Of a stretch of 64,000 nucleotides of DNA, positions 37,292-46,148 are shown piece by piece. The translations under genes and the position numbers were made by a program. Location of the stretch: positions 4,100,001 to 4,164,000 of the forward strand of contig NZ_CP014167.1 in assembly GCF_001685395.1 (NCBI RefSeq), read 5' to 3'. Source of the DNA: Paenibacillus yonginensis (GTDB lineage: Bacteria; Bacillota; Bacilli; Paenibacillales; Paenibacillaceae). Positions within the stretch are counted from its first letter, which is position 1; each line of letters starts with the position of its first letter. A model generated the notes under the pieces. It worked only from the letters and a program-made list of their open reading frames with translations, was not told where the DNA came from and searched no databases.

Positions 37292-37367
37292 TTATATGCC
37301 TCCTGAAGGTTGGTTTATACCTTCATTATGCCCGGAGACCCTGTTTGCTAGCCGTCTGGCAAGACGA

Positions 37368-37928
37368 TTAACGGTTAAATTTGGCCATGGTTTGTTCAAA
37401 CGTTGCTTGCAGACTATATTCCAAAGCATCGCAGGTTTGTTCAATAGAAGACTTCAAAGCCTCTGCCTGCTGCTTCGGGAAGGTGCCAAGCACATAATCA
37501 ATAATGGCATAACCAGGTTCAGGCCGGGAGATCCCCATCCGAATCCGGTTAAATGTTTGAGTGCCGGTATGCTGAATAATCGACTTGATCCCGTTGTGTC
37601 CGCCGGAGCTGCCCTGATAACGCAGTCTGATCTTGCCCACCTCTGTATCCAGGTCATCATAAACGACGATTAAATCCTCCAGCGGAACCTTATAATAATC
37701 CATAAAAGCACGAACCGCTTCCCCCGATAAATTCATGAAGGTCATGGGTTTAATCAAATATACTTTGGTGCCGCCGATATTTCCTTCGCCGATCAGCGCT
37801 TTGCATTTGCTCTGCTTGATTGCGATCTGATGGCGCTCCGCCAAAGCATCCAAGGCCATCCAGCCGATATTATGACGTGTTTTCTCATATTTGGGACCCG
37901 GATTGCCGAGTCCAACGATCCATTTCAT
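37368..37928 (-). CDS. pth: Peptidyl-tRNA hydrolase
   Basis: Recycles peptidyl-tRNA released from stalled ribosomes; known as SpoVC in B. subtilis. The 186-residue enzyme has GLGNPGPKYEKTRHNIGWMALD (given in part: GLGNPGPKYEKTRHNIGW, residues 6-23) with the catalytic histidine, PMTFMNLSGEAV near residue 62, VYDDLDTEVGKIRLR with the catalytic aspartate near 95, and GGHNGIKSI. The length is normal. It lies downstream of prs but on a separate stretch, with a divergent very small gene in between. Confidence 0.97.
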   Translation of the reverse strand: MKWIVGLGNPGPKYEKTRHNIGWMALDALAERHQIAIKQSKCKALIGEGNIGGTKVYLIKPMTFMNLSGEAVRAFMDYYKVPLEDLIVVYDDLDTEVGKIRLRYQGSSGGHNGIKSIIQHTGTQTFNRIRMGISRPEPGYAIIDYVLGTFPKQQAEALKSSIEQTCDALEYSLQATFEQTMAKFNR

Positions 37929-38062
37929 TGCTTTACAATCCTTTCTATAAACAGTTAACGCTCCCTCCCAGGGAAAACCTGTTAATCCACGCTCATTCTT
38001 TGGTACAATAAGTAAACAAACCGGAGAAGAGCATTTGATTCAGAAGAAGGTGAAGACGTATC

Positions 38063-38263
38063 CTGTCAGCATTTGGTTCAGAGCTTATTGTGGATTCCCA
38101 TTTCGATGAACATCTGAAGAAATCTATTCCCGTTCAAATTTATTACAAAGGCCTACATGAACAAATCGGCCGGATCACGGCTTATGACCGTTTCTTTGTT
38201 GAGGTTGAGGGGACGCTTTACAACCGGAAAATATTTACCTTTATTTCCCGCCCAGGCTACTAA
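38063..38263 (+). CDS. Very small unrecognised protein with Sm/Hfq-like residue pattern
   Basis: A plus-strand frame ending TAA at 38261-38263 encodes 57 residues from GTG 38090, or 66 from CTG 38063. AAGGTG at 38047-38052 is a good ribosome-binding site but only non-standard codons (ATC 38060, CTG 38063) follow it at normal distance. The product is soluble and rich in beta-strand residues: IPVQIYYKGLHEQIGRITAY, then DRFFVEVEG and YNRKIFTFISRPGY. The order V-x-I..G....G.I...D.F.V..E....Y...FTF is reminiscent of the Sm fold of Hfq. It is a lone plus-strand gene between prs and pth. I do not recognise the family and the fold is only inferred. A frameshift or a wrongly placed start is possible. 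Confidence 0.5.
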   Translation: MSAFGSELIVDSHFDEHLKKSIPVQIYYKGLHEQIGRITAYDRFFVEVEGTLYNRKIFTFISRPGY

Positions 38264-38310
38264 ACGGGCCCGGAATCAGACGAAAGGCGATTGCCATTTC
38301 AAGTCAATAT

Positions 38311-38347
38311 AGGGGCTAATCCTCCCGCTTGGGGAAGATTAGCCCCT
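38311..38347. terminator. Bidirectional hairpin between the small gene and prs
   Basis: Strong stem with arms AGGGGCTAAT and ATTAGCCCCT and inner TCCC/GGGGA pairing, lying in the gap between the convergent prs and small plus-strand gene. T-runs are weak on both sides. Confidence 0.7.
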
Positions 38348-38361
38348 GTTTATGGCTTATA

Positions 38362-39315
38362 TTATTCAATTTCGAACAGCTTGCTGATCGACAATTCCTC
38401 ATGTACCCGAATGATGGCTTCTCCCATCAAAGGGGCTACAGACAGCACTTTCAGCTTGCTGGTCGGATTCGGATGCGTGATCGGAATCGTATCGGTCACC
38501 ACAACTTCTTTAAGCGGAGAGTTCTCGAGGCGCTCCATAGCCGGACCGGAGAGCACCGGATGGGTACAGCAGGCGTAAACCTCTTTCACGCCGCCTTCTT
38601 TAAGCGCATTGGCACCCAGCACGATCGTGCCAGCTGTGTCGATAATATCATCGACCAGAATCGCCGTCTTGCCTTCGATATGTCCGATAATATTCATGAC
38701 CTCACTTACGTTCGGCTCCGGACGGCGTTTATCGATAATCGCAAGCGGAGCATTCAGGAAGTCCGCAAGCTTGCGAGCTCGAACCACACCGCCGTGGTCC
38801 GGCGAAACCACAACCGGATTCTCGATATTTTTGGAGCGGAAGTATTGAGCCAGAATAGGCACGCCCAGCATATGGTCAACCGGAATATCGAAGAAGCCCT
38901 GAATCTGCATCGCATGCAGGTCCATCGTAATGACACGGTGGGCCCCGGCTTTCTCAATCAGGTTCGCAACCAGCTTCGCCGTAATAGGATCACGTGAGCG
39001 TGCTTTGCGGTCTTGACGGGCATATCCGTAATAAGGAATTACGACATTAATGCTTTTGGCTGAAGCCCGTTTGAGGGCATCAACCATAACAAGCAGCTCC
39101 ATCAGGTTATCGTTAACCGGAGCGCAGGTAGACTGAACGACATAAACATGCGAGCCGCGTACGCTTTCGTTGAGCTTAACCTGAATCTCGCCGTCACTGA
39201 AGCTGGTAATGTTGGAATCGCCCATCGGAATTCCGATATAATCAGCGATTTGCTGCGCCAGCTTGGGATTAGAGTTACAGGTGAATATTTTCAACTTCGA
39301 ATCAAAATAAGTCAT
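38362..39315 (-). CDS. prs: Ribose-phosphate pyrophosphokinase
   Basis: Makes PRPP from ribose 5-phosphate and ATP; PRPP is used by hpt, nadC and purR's effector sensing in this same window. The 317-residue product (the exact B. subtilis length) has [42 protein letters not shown] (in part: [16 protein letters not shown]), [13 protein letters not shown] and the PRPP loop [16 protein letters not shown] 39315 with GGAGGG ten bases upstream is preferred to an ORF start 14 codons earlier. It lies 120 bases after glmU and is probably co-transcribed. Confidence 0.97.
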   Translation of the reverse strand: MTYFDSKLKIFTCNSNPKLAQQIADYIGIPMGDSNITSFSDGEIQVKLNESVRGSHVYVVQSTCAPVNDNLMELLVMVDALKRASAKSINVVIPYYGYARQDRKARSRDPITAKLVANLIEKAGAHRVITMDLHAMQIQGFFDIPVDHMLGVPILAQYFRSKNIENPVVVSPDHGGVVRARKLADFLNAPLAIIDKRRPEPNVSEVMNIIGHIEGKTAILVDDIIDTAGTIVLGANALKEGGVKEVYACCTHPVLSGPAMERLENSPLKEVVVTDTIPITHPNPTSKLKVLSVAPLMGEAIIRVHEELSISKLFEIE

Positions 39316-39435
39316 AGAATAAAAACCCTCCGTGCTGTATAGATTGCAGGTCCACAATCTGTAAGGTCATTAGATAAATCGGTACTGCTAAAGCTGCTCC
39401 GACCGCAGGTGACATCCACTTTAACGGCTTATGAT

Positions 39436-40836
39436 TTATTTCTTGTCTTGATTTTCTTTCTTGGCTTTGGCACGAGCCCGGATTTTATCTGCATAACCCG
39501 TTTTGTTCTCCTGACGCTGACGGGCAATCGCCAGGTCGTTATCGGGCACGGAGTGGGTAATCGTCGAACCGGCTACAACATAAGCGCCTTTGCCGATCTT
39601 CACCGGCGCGATCAAATTGACGTTGCTGCCGATAAAAGCATGATCGCCGATTTCAGTAATGGATTTATTATACCCATCGTAGTTTACGGTTATCGCACCG
39701 CAGCCGATATTTACATTCTCGCCTACGGTTGCATCCCCCACGTAGCTGAGATGCGAAACCTTCGATCCATTGCCGAGCTTGGCGTTCTTGATCTCCACAA
39801 AGTCACCGACTTTCACTTCTTCCCCTAGCACACTGCCAGGGCGGAGATAAGCGAACGGGCCAACGGAGGTCGAGGCGCCAACCTCTGCCTGCACCAGGAC
39901 AGACTTCTTAACCGAAGCTCCGTTATGAATGATGCTGTCTTCGATCTGAGTATCCGGTCCAATCGTACAATCCTCGCCGATCTTGGTGCTGCCGCTGAGA
40001 ACTGTTCCCGGGTAAATGACCGTATCGGCGCCAATTTCAACATCCGCCCCGATATAAGTGGAGCTTGGATCAATCAAGGTTACACCGCCGACCATGTGCC
40101 GTTTATTAATGCGGGCGCGCATATAGCCCTCCGCTTCGGAAAGGGCAACACGGTCGTTAACCCCGATTGATTCGGCATGGTCAGCAGTCCTATAAGCGGC
40201 TGCTTTCTCCCCCTGCGAAACCAAAATTCCGATCACATCGGTCAAATAATACTCTTGCTGGGCATTGTGATTCGTAACCTTGTCAAGAGCATCAAAGAGC
40301 TTGGCGTTGTCGAAACAATACGTGCCTGTATTGATTTCCTTAACAAGGTTCTCCTCTTCGGAGCAATCCTTCTGCTCAACGATCCGGTTCACATGACCCG
40401 ATTCATCGCGAATAACGCGGCCGTAGCCATGAGGTTCATCTATGGAAGCCGTAAGCACGGTTGCAGCCGCGCCCGTTTGTTCATGATGCACGAAAAGAGC
40501 CTCCAGCGTTTCCGGCGTCACAAGCGGCGTATCTCCGCAAACGATAACGGTTGTGCCGTTCTCGCTTCCCAGGAGCCCTTTCGCCTGCTTCACGGCGTGA
40601 CCCGTTCCCAGCTGCTGCTCTTGTAATACGTACTCTGCTTTCGTTCCCAGATAGGTCTTGACGGCTTCCGCTCCGTGGCCAACGATCACAACCTTGCGTT
40701 CGCAGTTGACTTGATCCACGGCGTCCAGCACATGTCCAACCATCGGTTTGCCACAAACAGGATGGAGCACCTTATATAGTTTCGATTTCATGCGCTTGCC
40801 CTGCCCTGCAGCAAGAACAATGGCTAATCTCTTCAA
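39436..40836 (-). CDS. glmU: Bifunctional N-acetylglucosamine-1-phosphate uridyltransferase / glucosamine-1-phosphate acetyltransferase
   Basis: Makes UDP-GlcNAc for peptidoglycan and teichoic acid. The 466-residue protein has the nucleotidyltransferase motif LAAGQGKRMKSKLYKVLHPV (residues 8-27), GDTPLVTPETL and EIKNAKLGNGSKVSHLSYVGD in the left-handed beta helix that carries acetyltransferase activity. The start is TTG 40836 with GGAGG eight bases upstream. It stands between spoVG and prs, as in B. subtilis, and the C-terminus is lysine-rich. Confidence 0.97.
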   Translation of the reverse strand: MKRLAIVLAAGQGKRMKSKLYKVLHPVCGKPMVGHVLDAVDQVNCERKVVIVGHGAEAVKTYLGTKAEYVLQEQQLGTGHAVKQAKGLLGSENGTTVIVCGDTPLVTPETLEALFVHHEQTGAAATVLTASIDEPHGYGRVIRDESGHVNRIVEQKDCSEEENLVKEINTGTYCFDNAKLFDALDKVTNHNAQQEYYLTDVIGILVSQGEKAAAYRTADHAESIGVNDRVALSEAEGYMRARINKRHMVGGVTLIDPSSTYIGADVEIGADTVIYPGTVLSGSTKIGEDCTIGPDTQIEDSIIHNGASVKKSVLVQAEVGASTSVGPFAYLRPGSVLGEEVKVGDFVEIKNAKLGNGSKVSHLSYVGDATVGENVNIGCGAITVNYDGYNKSITEIGDHAFIGSNVNLIAPVKIGKGAYVVAGSTITHSVPDNDLAIARQRQENKTGYADKIRARAKAKKENQDKK

Positions 40837-40888
40837 GTCCCCGTCCTCCTTCTCTTAAACTCCATACTGAATATATCTCATTCTGCCT

Positions 40889-40928
40889 AAAAAGAAAAGA
40901 GACCCACAAGCATGGCCTCTTCTCTTGA
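40889..40928 (-). terminator. Terminator-like hairpin after spoVG
   Basis: Minus-strand stem AAGAGA.AGAGGCC/GGGTCTCTT (imperfect) followed by TTCTTTTTA, about 35 bases past spoVG. It would partly separate spoVG from glmU-prs. Confidence 0.55.
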
Positions 40929-40961
40929 ACCCCAATTAAGTTAAAAAATAACGGCAGAAGG

Positions 40962-41252
<291 letters not shown>

Positions 41253-41284
41253 TCACCACCTTTTTCCAAATGAGACTTGGTGTA

Positions 41285-41313
41285 ATATTCCACACTGCAA
41301 TCCGAATTCCTCT
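41285..41313 (-). promoter_or_regulatory. Sigma-H promoter of spoVG
   Basis: On the minus strand AGAGGAATT and GTGGAATAT fit the sigma-H -35 (RnAGGAwww) and -10 (RnnGAATww) patterns at every specified position, with 11 bases between. B. subtilis spoVG is a textbook sigma-H gene. Confidence 0.85.
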
Positions 41314-41367
41314 TTTTTTAACGAACAAATTACCCTAAAATCAGGAATTTTTTTGAACTACGGACTT

Positions 41368-41374
41368 TTCGACA
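41368..41374 (-). promoter_or_regulatory. Spo0A-type box upstream of spoVG
   Basis: A perfect TGTCGAA core within ATTGTCGAAAAG lies 55 bases upstream of the sigma-H -35 element. Any single 7-mer is expected several times by chance in 64 kb, so position is the main support. Confidence 0.4.
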
Positions 41375-41439
41375 ATTCTCGCACTATTCCGATAAAATTC
41401 TCTCGTTTTCTTGTTCTACTTGAATCAAGCGCTTTCTTG

Positions 41440-42270
41440 CTACACCCATTCGAAATAATTGCCTGGATGTACTGTAACACTTTTGTTCTTGGCATCGACT
41501 GCGCCAAGCGAAGCCAGAGAAACATATTCCTGCAGAAGCCGCTGCTCCATATCAATGGCCCCGGATTCAACCAGAACGCCTACACCGGCTACTGTAGCGT
41601 TAAATTCGGCAAGCAGATCGACCATTCCCTGTACCGTTCCACCCGCTTTCATGAAATCGTCCACGATCAGTACCCGCGACTTCTCTTTGAGCGCTCTTCG
41701 GGACAAGGTCATCGTATGCAGGCTCTTATGGGAGCCGGATACATAGTTGATGCTAACCGCCGATCCTTCCGTCACCTGATGGTCTCTTCTGACTAGTACG
41801 ACCGGCAAATTGAGCTGCGCCCCAATCGCATAAGCAAGAGGGATCCCTTTAGTCTCCACGGTCATGACCACGTCGATCTCCCGGCCTCCAAACACGGTGG
41901 CGAACAGCTTGCCGGCTTCGTTCATCAGTCCCGGCAGACCGAGCAAGTCGGACATATATAAATATTCCCCCGGCAAAATACGGTCCGGTTCGGATAACAT
42001 GCCGCATAATTGGTCAATAAAAGCTTCTGCCTGAGCCCGCCCGATCTTCGGAATGAACTTGACGCCACCTGCAGCGCCAGCCAGGGTCTGCAGCTCTCCC
42101 ATGCCGTCTTCCTCAAAGACCTCTTTAATGATCGCCAGATCTTCGCTGATCGACGATTTGGCAGCTCCGTAACGGTCGGCAAAGGTGGTAAGCGGAATCA
42201 GCTGATGAGGCCGGGTAAGCAGATATTCTGTCATCTCCACCAAACGCGCGCTTCTTTTTAACTTCTTCAC
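41440..42270 (-). CDS. purR: Purine operon repressor PurR
   Basis: Dimeric repressor of purine genes that is released by PRPP. The 276-residue protein has an N-terminal winged helix (SARLVEMTEYLLTRPHQLIP, then SSISEDLAIIKEVF) and a C-terminal phosphoribosyltransferase-like domain whose PRPP motif reads VLIVDDFMKAGGTVQGM (near residue 200). GTG 42270 with GAGGGG six bases upstream gives the normal N-terminus VKKLKRSARL. B. subtilis has yabJ between purR and spoVG; here a 190-base gap holds only the spoVG promoter region. Confidence 0.96.
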   Translation of the reverse strand: MKKLKRSARLVEMTEYLLTRPHQLIPLTTFADRYGAAKSSISEDLAIIKEVFEEDGMGELQTLAGAAGGVKFIPKIGRAQAEAFIDQLCGMLSEPDRILPGEYLYMSDLLGLPGLMNEAGKLFATVFGGREIDVVMTVETKGIPLAYAIGAQLNLPVVLVRRDHQVTEGSAVSINYVSGSHKSLHTMTLSRRALKEKSRVLIVDDFMKAGGTVQGMVDLLAEFNATVAGVGVLVESGAIDMEQRLLQEYVSLASLGAVDAKNKSVTVHPGNYFEWV

Positions 42271-42365
42271 GAAAGACCCCTCGCTAAAATCCGAATATTT
42301 TATAGAAAGAATACCATCTTTGTACGGGTTTATCAAATGAATTTCCGGATTTTAGGTCAAGAGCA

Positions 42366-43220
42366 TCAAGTAAGAAGCCTCACCGCGTAAACCTCTTTGC
42401 AAAAACCTCGTAATCCGTTATAAATACGGGCAACCTTGGCCTCTTTGGACACCAGCCCAAATACAGTGGGCCCGCTCCCTGACATCAGCACCCCATCGGC
42501 GCCCAAACGGCCCATTGTCTCTTTCAGCTGCTGCACCTCCGGATGAAGCTGGAACGTCACGCCCTCCAGCACATTCCCGAGCTCCTGACAGACCTCCCCA
42601 AAAGACTGTCGGCTGATCGCTTGGATCATGCCTTTGGCAGAAGGATGCTGCTTCACCCGATCCACCCTGAATTTGCCGTACACTTCGGCTGTCGAGACGT
42701 TGATCGGCAGTTTGGCCAGTATAGCCCAGCACTGCGGCGGATTGTCAAGCGGAGTAAGCACCTCGCCGCGCCCCGTGGCCAAAGCCGTACCTCCTGTGAC
42801 GCAGAAAGGCACGTCGGACCCAAGCTCCGCGCCCAAGGAACAGAGCTCCTCGTTGCTAATGCCCAGGTTCCACAGGCGGTTCAAGCCGCGAAGCGTAGCT
42901 GCGGCATCACTGCTGCCCCCAGCCAGCCCTGCGGCAACCGGTATATGTTTATCCAAATGGATATAAACGCCGCTTCGGACGTTGTATCGTTCTTTAATCA
43001 GGCGTGCAGCCTGGAAAGCCAAATTTTTCTCATCGAGCGGAATATAACCGGCCTGGCTAGAAATAATAATGGTATCGCGCGGGAGCGCGCTCATCTCCAG
43101 TCTGTCGGCCAGATCAACCATCGTCATCACCATTTCAACTTCATGAAATCCATCCGGTCTTTTATGTAGGACATCCAGCATCAAATTAATTTTAGCCGGG
43201 GCCTTCTCGTAAATTTTCAA
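42366..43220 (-). CDS. ispE: 4-diphosphocytidyl-2-C-methyl-D-erythritol kinase
   Basis: GHMP-family kinase of the MEP isoprenoid pathway. The 284-residue form begins (M)[16 protein letters not shown]; the ATP-binding [20 protein letters not shown] lies at residues about 92-111 and [10 protein letters not shown] near 240. TTG 43220 is chosen because AAGGTGG lies nine bases upstream and the alignment to B. subtilis IspE begins there; an in-frame GTG three codons earlier directly abuts the ribosome-binding site. It follows sspF, as in B. subtilis. Confidence 0.95.
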   Translation of the reverse strand: MKIYEKAPAKINLMLDVLHKRPDGFHEVEMVMTMVDLADRLEMSALPRDTIIISSQAGYIPLDEKNLAFQAARLIKERYNVRSGVYIHLDKHIPVAAGLAGGSSDAAATLRGLNRLWNLGISNEELCSLGAELGSDVPFCVTGGTALATGRGEVLTPLDNPPQCWAILAKLPINVSTAEVYGKFRVDRVKQHPSAKGMIQAISRQSFGEVCQELGNVLEGVTFQLHPEVQQLKETMGRLGADGVLMSGSGPTVFGLVSKEAKVARIYNGLRGFCKEVYAVRLLT

Positions 43221-43374
43221 GGCGTTCACCCACCTTCAGTCAGTCCAACTAAACAACTTAACATATTATAGGGAAAATGGCTTGGAAAGTCCATTTCTTT
43301 TGCAAAGGGCGCCTTGACGCGCCTTTTCCCCATTTTAACAGAAAGTGGGCGCTGCCCAAAATGACCGGTATAAA

Positions 43375-43407
43375 AATAAAAGCCTCCGGACTGACCGGAG
43401 ACCTTTT
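43375..43407 (-). terminator. Terminator of sspF
   Basis: Minus-strand hairpin AAAGGTCTCCGG/CCGGAGGCTTTT around TCAGT, followed by ATTTTTA. It closes the sspF transcript before ispE. Confidence 0.85.
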
Positions 43408-43451
43408 ATCCCTCAAATCCTCAGTAATCTCAGTTTATGACTGTAATAAAA

Positions 43452-43631
43452 TTATTGGCGTTCTGAAGCAGCCTTCTCGGCCAGCTCAATCGCCCTTTTG
43501 ACCATATTGCCGGCATCCTTAGCTTTAATACCGCCCCAGCCTTCTTTCCGAACCGTATCGTAAAAACCCAGCTCTTTGGCAAGCTCTACCTTCAGGTTCT
43601 CGGACATGACGCCGCGTCTTCTTCGTGACAT
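43452..43631 (-). CDS. sspF: Small acid-soluble spore protein, alpha/beta type (SspF-like)
   Basis: DNA-coating spore protein of 59 residues. After a basic start ([21 protein letters not shown]) comes the alpha/beta SASP core with [20 protein letters not shown], including the GWGGI segment, and [17 protein letters not shown] 43631 follows GGAGG by nine bases. It stands between veg and ispE, as sspF does in B. subtilis. A possible forespore -35 (GAATA) and -10 (AATACTG) lie 40-70 bases upstream, downstream of the group II intron, so the promoter seems untouched by the insertion. Confidence 0.93.
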   Translation of the reverse strand: MSRRRRGVMSENLKVELAKELGFYDTVRKEGWGGIKAKDAGNMVKRAIELAEKAASERQ

Positions 43632-43749
43632 GTACGTTCTCCTCCTGACCATCATGGAATATAGGACGTTATCAGTATTGACTTTCCTCGGTCTGTCCTA
43701 TTCCCGGTAATGGCTGGCCTGGCCTTAAGAGCGTCTGCGCACCAAGATG

Positions 43750-45684
43750 CTAGAGTAAAGGGCTGAGTTTTTTTTTTTTTTCAGCCCCTCCTCATCAAAC
43801 CGTACGTGAGGTTTTCCCTCATACGGCTTTCCGATGTTCGTCATTCATGTGCGTGCGACTTACAAAAGCGTTTTGAGTCCATACATTTGGCAGAGCAACT
43901 TAACCTCATTTCCAGAACTGCGCCAGCGACTACGTTGGCGCTTCTTTGCGTACCACTTCGTTAGCCTTGTGCGGATGTACCCATCTAACTTTGTCATCCA
44001 TTTGGAACTGTATGGCGTCGAATAGTAGTTCTTCCAGCCTTGGATTCTCAGGTTGAGCCAGTCCACATGTTCTTGGAACGAAACGTGCCGCATTTTCGGC
44101 GGCGCGAGTCGTTCTTTAACGACTTCCCGAATGTGTTTCTCTGCTTTAACACAGAGCCATTGTTGCGTCGTATAGTACACGCGGTTCTGCCCCGTTTCTG
44201 CTTTCGTCTTCCGGTGGTGCATGCCGAGGAAGTCAAACCCTTCTTCTCCCGTCCATATCCCCACAATCCGCGTCTTTTCCGGATGCAAGGTCAGTTCCAG
44301 ACGCTCCATTATCGCTTGAATGAGTTTGTACCCATGGAGCGCATCTTTCTTTGTCTTGCACACGACGACAAAGTCGTCTGCGTACCGCGTGAGTTCCCCG
44401 ACCTCTTTGCCATGCTTTTCCCACAATCGGTCGAAGTAGTTCAGGTAGATGTTCGCCAGTAGCGGCGAGATCACCCCGCCCTGCGGCGTTCCCAGATCGG
44501 AACGTCTGACCGTTCCTTCCTCCGTCACTCCTGCTCCGAGCCATTGCCGAATGAGCTTGAGAATGCGTCTGTCGCTGATTCGCATTTCTACCAGTTTCAT
44601 GAGCTTCTCTTGGTTAATGTTGTCGAAGTAGCCTTGGATGTCGACGTCGACCACCCAATTGCCTTTGCGGTTGCAGGCTTTACGGATTTGCTCCAGCGCT
44701 TGTTTTGCGCCTCGCTTCGGTCGAAAGCCAAACGAGCATTCCTGAAAATCGGCTTCAAAGATCGGTTCCACTATGAGTTTCGTTGCCATTTGCACGACGC
44801 GGTCCCTTACCGTTGGAATGCCGAGCGGGCGTTTCCGTCCGTCTTTCTTCGGAATGTAGTGACGGCGCACGGGCTGGGGGCGGTAGGACTTCTTCTGGAG
44901 CCGTTCTCGGCATTCCGCTACGAATCGGTCTTCACCCATCTTCGCTATATCTGCCAAGGTTTCACCGTCGATGCCTGCCGCTCCTTTGTTTGCCCGTACT
45001 CTCCGCCACGCTTCCTGTAGCACATCCAATCGATGGACTTTGTCGTACAGTGCATGGAACTTTCTGCTCTTGCTCGTCTTGGCCGCATGACCTAGCTTCT
45101 CTTGGAGTTGTTGAACTTTTTCTGTTGGTGTCGTTAGCCTTCTGGCATTCACTCACTCGTACCTCCTTGTGAAGCTTGAACAAAGCAGGGCGCCTTCCCT
45201 CCCGCAGGTTGTGTTGTCCTGCGTTCCCCGGTACTATTCGCCCCTCGGACTCCCTTCCTGCAGACGGATCACTTCACCTTTTGGCTTATAGAGCGTCTCT
45301 TTACGGTTTCGAAAAAAAAAAAATCTCCGTGCAGGGGAGGGTCTCCCCAGTTCACTGCATCCTCTTTCATCCCATGCCGATCCCTCTACGCCGGAGGATT
45401 CTTCGCTGACGCTCCAAGTTCTTATCAGCTTCCATGGCCTTCGCCCATGCTCGCGGGGCTCGGCTTCCTCTTTTCCCTCTTGCGAGGCCTTTTTGACGAC
45501 GCGGCAGGATTCACTTTATGTTACGGCCTGACATGTTGCTCGCCCTGTCTCCGACAGGTACTTTCGTCGATACGCTTCTACGCACAGCTTTCGCCATACG
45601 CAGGTATCCTAGCTACACAGGGGCTTGGCCCCTCCTGTGACCGGACTTTCACCGGCTAGAAGATGCGTGCTTAGCTGGGCACGC
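43750..45684 (-). mobile_element. Group II intron, class C-like
   Basis: The inferred RNA begins near GCGTGCCCAGC at 45684 on the minus strand, aligning with the GUGUGCCCGGC start of the class C O. iheyensis intron, and includes a GGTGAAAGTCCGG segment like the GGUGAGAGUCCC of that intron. It ends near TTTACTCTA (43750), preceded by a domain V hairpin (AGCCGTATGAGG..CCTCACGTACGGTTT, 43797-43830) and a domain VI hairpin GGGGCTGA/TCAGCCC. The RT gene lies within. Directly upstream is the rho-independent terminator of veg, the typical target of class C introns. Boundaries are estimated to within a few bases. Confidence 0.88.
43860..45152 (-). CDS. ltrA: Group II intron reverse transcriptase/maturase
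   Basis: A 430-residue intron-encoded protein. The reverse transcriptase domain shows IPKKDGRKRPLGIPTVRDRV, ECSFGFRPKRGAKQALEQI, DVDIQGYFDNIN, GTPQGGVISPLLANIYLN and the catalytic RYADDFVVV (near residue 247). Residues about 345-430 form the maturase (GIIM) region, with VDWLNLRIQGWKNYYS. No HNH endonuclease domain follows, as in class C proteins. The frame is intact, so the intron may be active. Confidence 0.95.
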   Translation of the reverse strand: MNARRLTTPTEKVQQLQEKLGHAAKTSKSRKFHALYDKVHRLDVLQEAWRRVRANKGAAGIDGETLADIAKMGEDRFVAECRERLQKKSYRPQPVRRHYIPKKDGRKRPLGIPTVRDRVVQMATKLIVEPIFEADFQECSFGFRPKRGAKQALEQIRKACNRKGNWVVDVDIQGYFDNINQEKLMKLVEMRISDRRILKLIRQWLGAGVTEEGTVRRSDLGTPQGGVISPLLANIYLNYFDRLWEKHGKEVGELTRYADDFVVVCKTKKDALHGYKLIQAIMERLELTLHPEKTRIVGIWTGEEGFDFLGMHHRKTKAETGQNRVYYTTQQWLCVKAEKHIREVVKERLAPPKMRHVSFQEHVDWLNLRIQGWKNYYSTPYSSKWMTKLDGYIRTRLTKWYAKKRQRSRWRSSGNEVKLLCQMYGLKTLL

Positions 45685-45689
45685 CAGGC

Positions 45690-45716
45690 AAGAAAAAACG
45701 GCCCCAGGGGCCGTTT
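45690..45716 (-). terminator. Terminator of veg
   Basis: Minus-strand hairpin AAACGGCCCC/GGGGCCGTTT followed by TTTTCTTGCC. The group II intron begins about five bases after the T-run. Confidence 0.88.
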
Positions 45717-45736
45717 GCAAGTTATCTCATGCTGTC

Positions 45737-46003
45737 TCAGGAAAAAATCTGTGGTTCGCTTCCATCCTGGAACAGGGTTACTTCCACTGTTTCCGTCAGG
45801 ACGTCTGCGTAACTGTAAGACACCCTTTTAGAAGTCTCTTGCTCCTCATCCAGCTTAACGATGAATACAGAGGGGTAGGTCTCTTCCAATATGCCTGTGC
45901 GCTCCACCGTCTTGCGACGGCCACCATTCGCACGGAGCATAATCTTCTGGCCTACATAAGCATCAAGACTGTGTTTGATCTCAGACAAAGCGTTTTTAGC
46001 CAT
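45737..46003 (-). CDS. veg: Veg protein
   Basis: An 88-residue protein highly expressed in B. subtilis and reported to stimulate biofilm formation. It begins MAKNALSEIKHSLDAYVGQK and contains LRANGGRRKTVERTGILEET and the YPSVFIVKLDEE beta strands of the Veg family (small SH3/Sm-like barrel). ATG 46003 has AGGTGG eight bases upstream. Two strong promoters lie in tandem before it, in keeping with the well-known strength of the B. subtilis veg promoter. Its terminator hosts the group II intron. Confidence 0.94.
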   Translation of the reverse strand: MAKNALSEIKHSLDAYVGQKIMLRANGGRRKTVERTGILEETYPSVFIVKLDEEQETSKRVSYSYADVLTETVEVTLFQDGSEPQIFS

Positions 46004-46029
46004 ACCTGTAACCACCTCTTTCCTAAACC

Positions 46030-46058
46030 ATTATATCACCATCGTTCACTAAAGTCAA
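46030..46058 (-). promoter_or_regulatory. veg promoter 2 (proximal)
   Basis: On the minus strand TTGACT and TATAAT lie 17 bases apart, only about 27 bases before the veg ATG. Confidence 0.85.
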
Positions 46059-46065
46059 ATTTTAT

Positions 46066-46095
46066 ATTATATCAAGTGAAAAAGTTAGGTGTCAA
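46066..46095 (-). promoter_or_regulatory. veg promoter 1 (distal)
   Basis: On the minus strand TTGACA and TATAAT (both perfect) lie 18 bases apart, 36 bases upstream of the proximal promoter in very AT-rich DNA. Confidence 0.85.
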
Positions 46096-46148
46096 CGATT
46101 ATTTTTATGAAAAATGAATGTAATGCAAAGAAAATATTTGGCTGAACC

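Noticed and set aside
43300-43345. GGCGC/GCGCC hairpin in the ispE-sspF gap as a terminator
   Set aside because: Short stem, no gene in front of it on the plus strand, and a better terminator for sspF lies next to it.
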